64,000 nucleotides of DNA from Limnanthes douglasii subsp. nivea (Eukaryota > Streptophyta > Magnoliopsida > Brassicales > Limnanthaceae). The notes below the pieces were generated by a model that did not search any database, was not told where the DNA came from, and worked only from the letters and a program-made list of their open reading frames with translations. Location: contig JAUPFV010000002.1 in assembly GCA_036936605.1 (NCBI GenBank), forward strand, positions 246,843,305 through 246,907,304, given 5' to 3'. A program made the translations under genes and the position numbers. Positions within the stretch are counted from its first letter, which is position 1, and every line of letters begins with the position of its first letter. Positions 10,845 through 23,008 of this stretch are shown piece by piece.

Positions 10845-12860
10845 CTGAGAGTACTTGTACTAACCTGAAAGTTGTTTGAAAAACATACTTGAGAGTTGTT
10901 TGTGACTCTATAATTTGAGAGTTGTTTGGAAACATATGTGAGAGTTGCTTGCAACTATAAACTGAGACTTGTTTGAGAAACATATATGAGAATTTTTTGC
11001 AACTATAATCTGAGAGTTGTTTGCATCTATAAGGTAGGTTTGTTGTTGTTCTCTTCTGAAAGTTATTTGTATATTATCTGAGAGTTGTTTTTGACTCTAT
11101 AATTTGAGAGTTGTTTGCAACTCCATTATCTGAGAGTTGTTTGCAACTCTATTATCTGAGAGTTGTTTGCAACTATAATCTGAGAGTTGTTTGAAAAAAA
11201 AATACATGAGAGTTGTTTGTGACTCTATAATATGAGAGTTGTTTGCAACTATAATCTGACAGCTGTTTGGAAACATAACTCAAAGTTGTTTACAACAATA
11301 AACTGAGACTTGTTTGAAATACATATCTGAGAGTTGTTTGCAACTATAATCTGAGAGTTGTTTGCAACTATAAGGTAGTTTTGTTGTTTGGAAGCATATC
11401 TGAGAGTTGTTTGTAACTATAAATTGAGACTTGTTTGAAAAACATATCTGAGAGTTGTTTGCAATTATAAATTGAGAGTTGTTTGCAACTATAAGGTAGT
11501 TTTGTTGTTGTTCCCTTATGAAAGTTGTTTGTTTATTATCTAAAATTAGGGTACCAACTAGTATCCAAAATTAGGATAGTATCAATTGGTACATTCACCC
11601 AAAATTTGGACAACAATACCCCCGACTATATATACCTGTTGGTACCTTCACCAGTACTAACCTGAGAGTTGTTGGAAAAACATACCTGAGAGTTGTTTGA
11701 AAAACATACTTGAGAGCTGTTTGCGACTCTATAATCTAACACTTGTTTACAACTCTCTCTATTTTCTAAGAGTTGTTTGCTGCTCTATAATCTAGGAATT
11801 GATTACAACTCTCACTATTTCTTGAGAGCTGTTTGCAACTCTCTATATTTCCTGAGAGTTGTCTGCAACTCTATAATCTGGGAGTTGTTTACAAATCTCT
11901 TTATTTCTAGAGAGTTGTGTGCAACTCTGTTATATGAGAGTTGTTTGCAACTCTCTCTATTTCCTGAGATGTGTATGCAACTCTATAATTTGGAAGTTGT
12001 TTACAGCTCTCTCTATTTCTTGAGAGTTTTTTGCAACTCTCTCTATTTCCTGAGAGTTGTTTGCAACTCTTTCTATTTCCCGAGAGTTGTATGCAATTCT
12101 ATAATCTGGAAGTTGTCTACAACTCTCTCTATTTCCTGAGAGTTGTTTGAAACTCTATTATCTGAGAGTTGTAAACAACTCTATAATCTGGGAATTTTTT
12201 ACAACTTTCTCAATTTTTTGAGATTTATTTGCAACTCCATAATCTGGGACTTGATTACAACTCTCATTATTTCTTGAGAATTGTTTGTAACTCTATTATC
12301 TAAGTGTTGTTCTTAATTAAAATAGCCCCACATTTCTCTTGATTTCCTGAAAGTTGTTCACGGCTCTCTCTATTTCCTAAGAGTTGTATGCAACTCTATA
12401 ATCAGGCAGTTGTTTACAACTCTCTCTATTTCCTGAGAGTTGTTTGAAACTCTCTCTATTTTATGAGAGTTGTTTCCATCTCTCTCTATTTCCTAAGAGT
12501 TATATGCAACTATATAATATGGAAGTTATCTACAACTCTCTCTATTTCATGAGAGTCGTTTGAAATTCTATTATCTGAGAGTTGTATACAAATCTATAAT
12601 TTGGGAGTTTTTTACAACTCTCTCTATTTCGTGAGAGTTATTTGCAACTCTATAATCTGGGACTTGATTACAACTCTCACTATTTTTAAGAGTTTTTTAC
12701 AACTTTATTATTTGAGTGTTGTTCTCAATTAAAATAGCCACCACAATTCGCATATTTTACATAAAAAACAGCAAAAAATTCACATATATTTCCTGAGAGT
12801 TGTTTGCAACTCTATTATCTGAGTGTTGTTCTCAATTAAAATAATCACCACAATTCGCAT
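10845..12860 (+). repeat. tandem array of GAGAGTTGTTTGCAACTCTC hairpin units
   Basis: Dozens of degenerate units. The first half (10845-11530) uses short units of about 25-30 bases around GAGAGTTGTTTGCAACT-ATAATCT. The second half (11660-12860) uses longer units in which CTCTCTATTTCCT alternates with ATAATCTGGG. The unit is an imperfect palindrome: arms GAGAGTTG and CAACTCTC around a TTTG loop. Either strand could fold into a string of hairpins. The open reading frame at 11777-12139 is just the translated repeat. Related in layout, though not in sequence, to the arrays at 39-41 and 59-61 kb. Confidence 0.85.
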
Positions 12861-13451
12861 ATTCTACACAAAAAACAGCAAACAATTCGCATCTTTTTCA
12901 CATATTCTATATAAGAAACAGCAAACAATTTGCATCCAGATTCGACGTCTCTCTCTGAGTCGTAATTGTTGTGTTTTGTATATCAGCGCAGAATGAGGAG
13001 CTTGGGATTTTCGTTCTCTTACTAGTTCTTCTTCTACGTGTGAACAACGTAAATAAAAGTTCAGTAGAAAGAGAAAGGGAAAGAGATTTGGATTTTGAAG
13101 TCTAATTAGTCAAGTAACAGATTCAAAATCATCTTCCTAACCTGTATGATAGGGTATGAACGTACCTCAGTCGATCGGAAAACATGATTCTAAAGCCGGT
13201 TGCACAGTGGTTTCTAGGTGGCTACCGAAATGATCACCCGAGAAGTTGTTTTTGGAAAAATAAGCTTATCTTTCGAATACGGGTATATGGTTAAGGTAAG
13301 AGAGAGAGACGCGGCTGAAAATATCAGCTTCTTTTAAAAAATGCCTTATATACTTGGTTAAGGGTAGTGATGAGTATTAAGTAAGCATTAACCCATTTTT
13401 AGGTACTAAGTGACAATATGTCTGATGAGTATGTACTTAAGGTGTCATTTC

Positions 13452-13454
<3 letters not shown>

Positions 13455-13511
<57 letters not shown>
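13455..13511. repeat. (TA)n microsatellite
   Basis: Uninterrupted TA dinucleotide run of about 57 bases, directly followed by the TTACAC of the next repeat unit. Confidence 0.95.
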
Positions 13512-13513
<2 letters not shown>

Positions 13514-14139
13514 CACAAGTTTCTCATTATATAGTTTCACATCTATCATAGTGGGTTGGTTTGCATCTAGCATCCAACATAGTGGGCCTTCACATCTAGC
13601 ATCAATTACGGTGGATCTGAATTATCATCAAATTTTAAACAGGTTTGCATCTAGCAAAACAAAAAACGTTTTGCATCTAGTAAAACACTATAAATTTAAC
13701 ATTTTAAAACTCCGTATATTTTAAACCGTAACTCGGAAAAAAAATCCAAAAAACCATTGGTTTTGTTTTTTAAGACGAATAAACTCATGATATGTTTTGA
13801 TTTTTTTTAAAGTTATATTCTACACTGGTTTCTCATTATATAGTTTCACATCTAGCATAGTTAGCGTGGTTTAACATCTAACATAGTCGGTCTAGTTTCA
13901 CATCTATCATAATTGTCTGGTTTCGCATCTACCAGTACAAACTTAGAAACGTTTCACATCTAGCAAAAAGAAGGTTTCGCATTTTCTTTAGTCGTCTTTT
14001 TTGTTTAAAACTCTAAAATTTAAAATTTATAAGTTCGTATCTTTTAAACCGTATCAGAAAAAAAATCTTGAAAAATTTCTTTTTCTTTTTTTTAAGACCA
14101 ACAAAACTAGCACCATTCATGATATGTTTTGAATTCTTT

Positions 14140-14206
<67 letters not shown>

Positions 14207-14345
14207 CACCAACGTTTCGCATCTATCAAAAAACAGGTTTTGCATCTAGCAGTCCAAAAGAATAAAACTTTTTGCAACTATCATTACGTAAAGTAAAACA
14301 AGTTTCGCATCTTCTTGTTGCATCTTCTTCGTTTTAAACCCTGAA
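13512..14345 (+). repeat. tandem larger units with tttcgcatctagca repeats and module M
   Basis: Two and a half units of about 300 bases. Each starts TTACAC(A/T)...GTTTCTCATTATATAGTTTCACATCTA, continues with short repeats of the type GTTTCGCATCTAGCA, and ends with module M (13714-13800 and 14037-14130). The third unit begins after the TA run at 14142. This array has the same design as those near 40 and 60 kb (repeats ending in CATCTA, flanked by module M). Confidence 0.7.
14142..14205. repeat. (TA)n microsatellite
   Basis: Uninterrupted AT/TA run of about 64 bases between the second and third larger units, at the same relative place as the run at 13455. Confidence 0.95.
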
Positions 14346-15834
14346 CCCTTACTCGAACATAAATTTCCAGAAACACACAAACACACTAAAATCGACGAAA
14401 ACCTTATTGAAATACAACAATTACACTACATTAACAACGTAATACCAAAAGAATACAAAAAATCACAAAGAAAAGAGATTTCAAGTTACCTATTTCGAAA
14501 TAAAAAATCGAATTACCTAAACACACAAATCGACTTATCTAAACAGATATCCAATATCAAACTTCGAAATCAAATAAAAATACAATCAAAATCATAAGAA
14601 AACAGAAGAAAAACAAGAAATCGAATACAAAATTAAATCTTCACCTATATTATTAGGGTACTGTTTTATTCATGTAATAGAAAATAAAAAAGAGAAAAAT
14701 TAAGAAATAAAATAAAATAAAAACATAACTTTTATATAAATAAATAAAAATATCTAAAATATTTAAAATATTATTAAATCTTAAATGATAAATATATGAG
14801 AGTGACGAGCCTCCTTCGGAAATACATAAAAATATAAATCTCTTGTTTTTAATCTTAATATACTTAACCTACGTATATATTAAAAGAAATTATAACATGT
14901 TAGCTTTTAATTTCCATTTCCATATCAAAATTATTTAACTTTGGACTGCAAAAATTTAATATTGCAACACTGTATTTAAATTTTCAATGTTGAAATTTCA
15001 AATACACCATCTATGTATTTTATTTAGCCCATCTCTATTAATGAGTTGAATAGTCTCCAAACTTTAAACCGACAAAAATCCGTGCATTTAGCCCATCTCT
15101 TTTAATGAGTTGAATAGTCTCCAAACTTTAAATGGACAAATATCCGTGCCGTAAAAGCTAAAATGGCAATTCATACAAATCATCTTCCCTAAATTGTTTT
15201 GGACTTTAAATAGGCACATTTATATTTGGGTTTGTTTTTTTAAGTTTATACTTTATATTTTTTATATGTATTTATATTTTACATTTAATTTGAAAGATTT
15301 TATCATTTTTCAAAAATAATAAATAAATATTTTTTGTTAGATTCTATATCTTTTTCTCTCTTTTTTTCAAGAGTTTTAAAACGTTATATTTTCTAAATTT
15401 TTATTTTTCAAATCCAAATTTGTAAAAAGATTAATCTATATGAGAAAATTTAAGGTGAGAAACGTTTAAGGTATTTTTTTTATAAAATGGGTTTGACTTG
15501 AGTGAGTTATAGGTTTTGCTGTTCTACGCGGCCATTGCGTGAATACCTAAGTTTTAGTTATGCATATCGCGCGAACACGATGTATATTAACCTGAACAAT
15601 CGTGTGACAGTGTTGATATATATCTCGCGATGTACGCGACATTAATGAGACTATACATATATTTTATGTGATTTTGTGTATTGTTTTGCTTGCTTCCGTA
15701 AATGTATTATTGGCTCACTTTCTACGCTATGCAACATTGATACACTACATATATAGTTTAAAAATATGGTTTTTGTAATATTTGGTAATTTTATGTTTTG
15801 TTTGTCTTATCCATAAATTGATTTTTTTATAGAT
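14346..15834. other. non-coding spacer with a 64-bp duplication
   Basis: No gene seen. 14346-14700 is A-rich and may be the right end of the preceding element. 15020-15150 holds two tandem copies, period 64, of a block containing AGCCCATCTC...TTAATGAGTTGAATAGTCTC; part of it recurs near 3440-3480. 15530-15660 is richer in CG dinucleotides (TCGCGCGAACACG, CTCGCGATGTACGCGAC) and lies just upstream of the PMD pseudogene. Confidence 0.6.
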
Positions 15835-17560
15835 ATGGTTACAACAAAAACGACGAGGAGGTTACGCGATCGCTCGTTGTCTTCCATATCACCATCACGA
15901 CAGCTTATTCGGGCTAATTATACATCACATAGCGCGCGACATACTCGTCGTGACACATATGCAGAACCGGCCTCCAACGAGGGTACTCATCATACATCTG
16001 GCGAGAGTAGTGTTGGAACGTCATCGATAGTGCATACCCTACAAGAGGTGTTCACATGCACCAATCCCCACGTTCCTTGCATGTATCCAGAACACAAGAA
16101 CCACAAGGCTTACAACTTCTTCCATGATGATGTGAGTTTATTTAAAACTTCATTATTTGACTAATATTCCACATTTTTATGTTTAACTATTAATATTTCA
16201 TATTTTTGTTTATTAAATTACAATTATGCATTTTGTAGCCTCGACTGTCACTATGTTGCCTCCCTATGTACGAGAGTGTTCGGCGAAGGGATTTGAGTAA
16301 TCATACTAGAGTATACGATTAGGTTATGTGTACGCCGACCAAGCCTCTTATTGTTTATCTCTCATGTTGGCATACCAACATCCACATGATCAAAGTATTT
16401 TTTGAGTGTTGGCATGCATAGACATCGTCTTTCTATTTCTCGTTCAACGAGATGAATGTGATATTTGACGATGTTTATACTATTACGAGTCTTCCCACAA
16501 AAGGTATGCATTTCCTCTTGTTTTCTATTCTGGTAAGGATAAGAGAGCTTGGGTTTGTGTAGTTATACTTGGTGTTAGACTTCTCCAACTATAATACGCG
16601 CTTTGTAAAATTGGGAAATCTATTTTTTAGTTATGGTTAAGGGATGCATTTTCTGTTAAACGCTATCATAATGGTACTATGACCGATCAGTGTGTCACTC
16701 ATACTACCCGCGCTTATATATTATATATGTTAGGTAGTAAGATATTGGCCAACAAGACTAATAATATGGTTTTTCTTGATTACTTACAGTTCATTCACCA
16801 TTACCATATGATGGGTAAGTATAATTAAGGATAAATGGTCTTGGCCCGGTTATAACATGTCTTTGGCCAACGCTTGCTCCACGGTACTCGTGGTATATGC
16901 AGGTTTACTAGGATGCTAGTTTGGATTTATAATCATTTTCTTTGGTTAACGTCTCAGTTTTATAGAGAGTTATCGCTTTACCGCATATGTGTAGCTATGA
17001 ATCGCTCAATGTTCACTCCTCTCAGGCTGTTCGAACTGATATGCGATATACCGTGGTTATATTTCAAGAGACCGATGTAATTTTCAATTAACACTTTAAA
17101 ATATTTATTTTATTTTGTTTCATTTATTTATGAATTTAATATATATAACTTTTGAACGATGTTACAGGTCACATATCTTCTATATGGCTATCAATGAGCT
17201 ATGCGACCATTTTGTGAGATGAGTTGGATCAATCATACATTGATCGTGTGGTTTTTAGATAGGGCACATTCAAATAGCACTTGGTTGTTTACGACCTCAA
17301 TTTCTAGGGGGGAGGGTAGACACGTTAGCCCTACGTTTGTTAGGGTTTAGTTGACTTGGGAGAATTTGTGTCGTTATCTCATAATATATATATATATATA
17401 TATGATGTAAACGATAATGGATTAGTTGGTACATACCCATTGTACCGTGTTTGGGTTAGGACTAACCTGTGGTCTATAGTGGGCAGCCCAGTCTTAGTAG
17501 GGCCCGATACATATGTGGGAGTAAACCCTCGCGCACACACTTAAGGTACTGCAAATGATG
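15835..17560 (+). pseudogene. plant mobile domain (PMD/MAIN-like) pseudogene, copy 1
   Basis: PMD proteins are plant proteins related to MAIN/MAIL that occur both as host genes and inside transposons. The first exon, 15835 to about 16130, is open (Ser/Arg/Thr-rich N-terminus, HVPCMYPEHKNHKAYNFF) with a GTGAGT donor. Exon 2 starts after TTTTGTAG at 16238 (LSLCCLPMYESVRRRDL ... FNEMNVIFDDVYTITSLP, the usual PMD core) and has in-frame stops. Exon 3, from about 16630, carries THTTRAYILYMLGS, VFLDYLQFIHHYHMMGKY and GTRGICRFTRMLVWIYNHF. A further exon follows the ACAG at about 17168. Several stops: not functional. No transposase adjoins it. Confidence 0.75.
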
Positions 17561-17804
17561 CTTTTGATGAGATATTAACGCTTCAAGCACGTAGTGATAC
17601 GATGAAATTGAAAGAGAAAATAAAGACATTATAGAAGTGCTACCATATTATCCAACATTATCAAAGTCGTTCATAGATTGTAGTTCATGTTTTTTATTAC
17701 CTGTACCATATACTTACTCTTTGTTTATGATTCGTGTTTATGAATTTTATGAATGTTATGATCTTTGTTTATGAATATAAAGAAAATTCATATGTATGAT
17801 TTTC

Positions 17805-18105
17805 TCTAAATTGTTTTCAAACTTAAAATGGGCATGATTAAATTATATTTGTGCATTTTGTAGCCTCAATTATCACTACGTTGCTTATCCATGTACAAGA
17901 GTGTTCAACAATGGGGTTTGAGTTGTCATACTATAGTACACGATGAGGTTATGCATATGCCAATCGAGCCTCTTATCGATTATCTCTCTCGTTTATATAC
18001 CAGCATCCACATGATCGAGGTATTTCTTGACCGTTGGTATGCAAACACATAATCCTTTCATTTATTGTCCGATGAGGTGACTGTGATACTTGACAATGTC
18101 CACGC
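17805..18105 (+). pseudogene. PMD pseudogene copy 2, 5' part
   Basis: Tandem duplicate of the copy-1 region from the end of intron 1 onward: TTTTGTAGCC, then LSLRCLSMYKSVQQWGLS and EVTVILDNVHA. It lacks the first exon. The frame is interrupted at 18105 by the 14.65-kb gypsy element and resumes at 32764. Copy 1 reads DVYTITSLP at the same place, which confirms the junction. 17561-17804 is spacer. Confidence 0.8.
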
Positions 18106-18495
18106 TGATAATGGGAAGATATATTTCGAAGAATAAGTTAATTTGATTGAATAAAACGGATAATTAGATTTTATAAAAGTCTTGTAACGAAATTCAACAA
18201 GTTTATAATATTGATGGGGACTTGTCTAATCAATAGTTATTATGTTTGAGATTAGTAAAGTAGTGGGGTCAGAGGGCCATAAAATAGGGGTAATTATATA
18301 ATTTATGGACCCACCACTTGTACTATGTAAAGTAACACCTTTTTATGAGAAAAGAGGATCAATAATTATTCAATCATTGTTATATTATTCGATTTATCAT
18401 ATTGTCTCTTACATTTCCCGTCTCTCTCACTAAATAATTTTCTTACTAATATTGTTTAGATACATAATCCCTCTAAGAAATCTTTGGAACTATCA
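18106..18495 (+). repeat. 5' LTR of the large gypsy element
   Basis: 390 bases, TGATAATGGGAAG...GAACTATCA, aligning end to end with 32374-32758. Contains CACTTGTACTATGTAAAG at a TATA-like position and shared blocks such as TTTGAGATTAGTAAAGTAGT. Confidence 0.93.
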
Positions 18496-18496
18496 T

Positions 18497-18514
18497 TGGC
18501 ATTGTCTGTGGGAA
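18497..18514 (+). other. primer-binding site (probable, tRNA-Asp type)
   Basis: Directly after the LTR the sequence TTGGCATTGTCTGTGGGA resembles the TGGCGCCGT...GGGGA site of Tat/Athila gypsy elements, which pairs with the 3' end of tRNA-Asp. Several bases have changed, mostly as C-to-T or G-to-A would do. Confidence 0.5.
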
Positions 18515-18578
18515 AGTGATTGGCGCCCGTAATCATTTTTCCAAAACCGTAGTTATATTCTCATACATTGTGAGAGTA

Positions 18579-20224
18579 ATGGATACAAAAATTCTAGGAG
18601 AGCTAGATGTTGGCACAAATAATAGTGTGATCGGAAACTCATCTGGAGATCTCCCGATCAAAGAGCAAGTAGTGAAAGAACGAAATAACAATGAACAATA
18701 TATCGAGGAGCTACTAGAAGAGTCTTCCTTAGTAGCTCAACAAAAATAATTTTAGGAAGATATCGAAAGGTTGAATATTGGGAATAAATAAATTCTGAAT
18801 TCAAATAGGTTCAGTCGGAGGTTCGAAAAGAGAAGATAACTAAAAAAGACAATATGAAAGATGCTCATCGGACCGATGATAAGCGTGAAAGGCATCGAAG
18901 ACAAAACTGTTATTCTTCAACGATAAGAATGATACATAGGTGTCTCTATGAGTCAACTTAATCCAGTGACTATTCCTTGTATTATTCAGATGATTATTTT
19001 TCCCCGGAGAGGGATAACCGACGTGATAATAGTTGTAAGAAAAGATATTTAAAGTGGCGGAGAGATGACCATCAGACATCTCATCGGGCTAGAGGTTCGA
19101 GAAGAGAAAGAAACCATCAAGAGAAGAGACGACTTGGGTTCGAGGAACAAGATATGGCTGTGAATATTGCTATGAGGTAGCAAACATCACCTCATGTGCA
19201 TATCTCTTCATGAAGTCATAATTTTGAATATCGTGTAAGTAATGGTTCGCATACCCTTATGAGGAAGGTTTATACACCGTAATGAATGAAGGCCCCGGTG
19301 GTAGTATGTATAAGATGGATCATAATTGGAGATCATCTCCCCTCTCCTCTGAAATTCTGTTAGGGTACCTACCAAAGTGGTTCGACATTTCAAAGTTAGA
19401 AACGTTTGACAGGAATCAAGATCCGGATAGCCACATCGAACAATTTAAGAATTTTATGATTAACTACGATGATGATGACAACTTCGAAGTGGTATAACTG
19501 TCTGCCATATGGTTGTATTAATAATTTTGACATTTTTGGAATATCTTTCGTCAACATTTTGTGGGAAGCAAAAACTTCTGTGCAAATGGTAATATGATCA
19601 TCGACTACAAGAAGAAAGTAGAAGAGATCCTTAAAGATTATACAAATCATTTTATCAAGGCTAAGACTGACATGTAGAGCTGTGAAGATAAAGTGGCATT
19701 GACAGGTTTTTGAATGGGTCTAGTTTCCAGAATTATGAAAAATAACACCCCAGAAATAGAAGCCATGACGTTTGGAGTGTTGTTAGATCAAATTGGAGAA
19801 AATAATTCTGGTAAAAGAGACACAAGTATCGAAAATTGAGTCCATGGAACAATTTGATCAAAATCAGTTCCACCAAACTCTGATGGTGATATATAAAAAT
19901 CCACATCCAATAACTGTCTGAACATAAGTACCAACTCAAGCACCAACTCAATTACCTCCAAAGCCGGTGGTGAATACACAAGTTGTGAATACACAACAGA
20001 ATGTGAGGCCTATGTCGAACAAGTGGGTCCGACCATCACATTTTGTTGAGCTGATAGAGTGTGTAAATATATTTTTTGTCAGAGTTTGAAGTCACCTACA
20101 GTTCCGCAAACCACTTTAAATACACACTCTGAGGGAAAATAGAAGAAACATGTATTGTAAGTACCGTGATGAGATTGGGCACGACACAAAGTATTGTGTG
20201 GTATTGAACAAATAAATACATGTC
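18579..20224 (+). pseudogene. gypsy gag
   Basis: Capsid-like polyprotein start. The ATG at 18579 opens an acidic N-terminal part (to 18749, then a stop). A Lys/Arg/His-rich part follows around 18850-19180. The capsid-like segment includes LPKWFDISKLETFDRNQDPDSHIEQF (19365-19450). Near 20150-20200 a CX...GHDTKYC pattern suggests a degraded zinc knuckle. Multiple stops and frameshifts. The nested minus-strand element has the matching segment LPRHFDILKVETFNG, so the two elements are relatives. Confidence 0.7.
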
Positions 20225-21037
20225 TTGATCAAAAATGGGAAGTTAACAAAGTTTGTTAAGAAAAACTCTATTGCAGCTTCGAAGCAAGAAAGCACTATGA
20301 TGATTTCGGAACCTAACGACGCTCTTGGTGTTTTTATAAAATATTTAGATCCAAAACCAGGCAAGAATAATGTCTTGATGGTAGAGGAATCAGTTGCGAG
20401 TGGAAATGTTAGTGAACTATGTGATTTCTTTGAATCATTAATAATGATTGGAGGTGATACTGTTTCTGGGACATTAGATTATTCTTGGAAGAGGCATATT
20501 GTAAGACTAGAAACCCAGTTAGAAGTGAAAGCTTTATTGTATATGATTCCATCTCAATTACTTTGTTTTGAAGATGATGACATAAAGGATGTGGCTGGTC
20601 CACATGAGGATGTTGTGGTGGAAATTGTTGGGGATGAGGTACAAAGAATCTTGATAGACACCGATAGTTCTGCTAATATAATGTTCATGATAACTTATAA
20701 AAAAATAATAAATCCCCCAACAATACTTCATTCGAATCGGACAATCGTTGGGTTTACTAGGGTGACCGCGGAAGTGATTGGGGAATTTGAAAGAATAGTA
20801 GAGCTAGGTTATGAACAATTTAAAAAAGTAGTGACGATGTTATTTATTGTGTTAGATGTGCCAATGTTTTATAATGTGATATTAAGAAGGTCTTGGTTAT
20901 CTAGATTTCACACAGTGGCATCGACTGTTCACCAATACTTGAAGCGTGCTGTGAGAAATAGTTTTGGTACGATTACGAGTAGCCATAAAATAGCAAGAGA
21001 GTGTTACCGAACGACTTTAGCCTCAAAAATACATTAA
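20225..21037 (+). pseudogene. gypsy protease region
   Basis: Aspartic protease part of the polyprotein in a 270-codon open stretch. The active-site segment reads ILIDTDSSANIMF (about 20651-20690), where active retroelements have DTG-S/A, so the third residue is Asp instead of Gly. Downstream PMFYNVILRRSWLSRF matches the conserved AYNVILGRPWL segment after gypsy proteases. Open but with a damaged active site, and not linked in frame to intact neighbours. Confidence 0.75.
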
Positions 21038-21379
21038 AGGGTTTGAGTCAAATAAGACATAACAGTTAGTGGGGTCTACCTCAGGGTCCGATCCTGTGGA
21101 TGATCCGAGTGAGACTCCCGGCTTTTTGGTCCCTGATGAAATTTTTAAGGATCATGTGTTTTTTAATAGAAAGAGTTTTAAAATTGACACAAAGTTATCT
21201 TTGGAGGTGATGGAGATGTTAATTCTATCTTTGTCAATAAGGTTACATATGTTTGCATGATGCACTGAAGATGTGACAAGGGTGCTTGTAGATATCATCT
21301 GTCACAGGTTGGAAATTCGAAGTAGTGTACGTCCAATCATCTAATAGAGAATATTTTTTTCTCAAGAGAAATCTGAGGC

Positions 21380-22139
21380 CATCATGACCGAGGTAGATCG
21401 CTTATCTACGGTTGGACACATAAGAGAATCATAATATTGTTTATGAACTGCCAACCTAGTTTTGGTAAAAAAGAAAAATGATGAATGTGTGTGGATTTCA
21501 CGGATCTAAATAGAGCATGTCTAAAAGATCCTTTCCTGGTTCTACGGATAGATCAGTTAGTGGATTCTACCTTAGAGAAATGATTACTTTCGTTTATGGA
21601 TGCATACGCTTGCTACAGTCAAATCCAGATGGATCTGAAGGACCAATAAAGCACTTCATTCATCACTGGAAGAGACCTACATTGTTATAAGGTTCTATCA
21701 TTTAGGTTGAAAAATGATGGGCAACTTACCAGATCTTTGTAAAAAAAACTTTTGAGACTCAGATTAGAAGAAATGTCGAAGTGTATATCGATGATATGCT
21801 AGTGAAAATCACAAAGTATGATGACCACTTTCCAGATCTAGAGGAAACGTTTCCCAACCTAACAAGGATAAATTTGAAGCTAAATCAAGAGAAGTTCACA
21901 TTCGGGTGCGGTCCGGAAAATTTCGTGTGTATATAGTTAGTGAACGCGGAATAGAAGCCAATAATGTACAACTAAATGCTTTGAGCACTATGACACCACC
22001 TCGAATGATCAAAGAAGTACAAATTCTAACGGGGAGATCAGCATCTTTGCATAGATTTGTATCTTGATCATCAGATAAATGTGCTTCGTTTTTCCAAGTG
22101 TTGAGGCAAGAAACTTTCTTTAACTAGACCTAAGAGTGT
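21380..22139 (+). pseudogene. gypsy reverse transcriptase
   Basis: RT domain broken by many stops. Recognisable pieces: NDECVWI near 21480, and VYIDDMLVK at about 21780-21806, where the catalytic YIDD is intact. Also VQILTGRSASLHRFVS (about 22018-22066), the usual RT to RNase H junction of Tat elements. Stops between these pieces show it cannot give a functional enzyme. Confidence 0.8.
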
Positions 22140-22375
22140 TTGGAAGCATTTCACTTAATTAAAAAGTATATGTCCTCTCAAACAATCTTGACAAAGCCTA
22201 ATTCGGGGGAGAAATATTTTATCAACATAACAGTATTAGATAATGTTATGAGCACCGTTTTTATTCGAAAAGTCAGTAATTTCCTAAGACCAATATATTA
22301 TTTCAGTCAAATTCTTTTGAATGCAGAAAAGCGGTATTTGAAATTTGAAAAGTTAGCTCTTGCAATTGTTACTAC

Positions 22376-22682
22376 TGATAAGTGCTAAGACTTTTGTTGT
22401 AAAATTAAACAATAGACGTAGTTTTAGAAAAACAAAATGAATTGTTTAGTTCTAGAGAGAGAAACAGTAGATACTCAGCAGTTTAATAGTTAAATGTACA
22501 ATACCTTATTTCATAATCTCTTCGTCTATTTATAAGACAGAAGAGTAAGTAACAGAATTAGTTACACCTTGGTACTTAAAAACTATAATTAATATTACAT
22601 TTATCCTTTTATCTTTACAAAGCTTTTACATTAACATTTTTCCTTAATTTCTTTAGCTCCCTGATAATTTATATCCTTATCA
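22376..22682 (-). repeat. 3' LTR of nested gypsy element
   Basis: In element sense it begins TGATAAGG and ends CTTATCA. A polypurine tract, AAAGGGGGCTAC in element sense (22683-22694), lies directly before it. It aligns with 26735-27041; that copy has an extra 17-base stretch and lacks about 17-20 bases near its other end. Confidence 0.85.
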
Positions 22683-23008
22683 GTAGCCCCCTTTGTCTTT
22701 GTGAAGACTGCTTAATAAGGACTAATATTTCTTGGGCCACCTTGAATTAAAACCGTCAACCACCCTTGAAGATTGTATTTTGTTCTTTACGTTTTCCTCA
22801 AAAAATTGATGGTGATCCCTTTGAATATTCACTATGTTTGTTATGATAATCAGCCTCGAAACTTTATGTAATCATTCGGAATTTGCTTCAAACATACATG
22901 TGGCCTTTGGACAACATGCCTTTGTTAATAAATGGGCCAACACCATTTACTTGGGAGCTCCACCTTCTTCTATTATCAATGCAGTACTAACAACAAAATC
23001 TGAAACCG

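Larger units (their letters stand above)
10326..13450 (+). mobile_element. non-autonomous element with internal hairpin tandem array
   Basis: The left end starts near AAGTACCAGTAAATACCC, which is also found inverted at the ends of the elements at 41.9 and 61.3 kb. No transposase gene. The interior is mostly the tandem array at 10845-12860. 10437-10700 looks like plant promoter and 5' UTR (TATATATACC followed by a C/T-rich leader). A segment at 10366-10452 is repeated directly at 11551-11638. 12860-13450 is unique-looking and includes a gene-like GC-richer stretch at 12950-13330. The right end is approximate; no target-site duplication identified. Confidence 0.6.

Noticed and set aside
11777..12139. 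120-codon open reading frame with repeated leucine-rich motifs
   Set aside because: It is the tandem hairpin repeat translated. No independent coding signal.
10845..12860. CRISPR-like regular repeat array
   Set aside because: Units abut with no unique spacers, vary continuously, and the context is plant nuclear DNA with transposons.
13410..13724. 104-codon open reading frame
   Set aside because: Centre is a TA run read as Ile-Tyr repeats. Similar case at 58997-59257.
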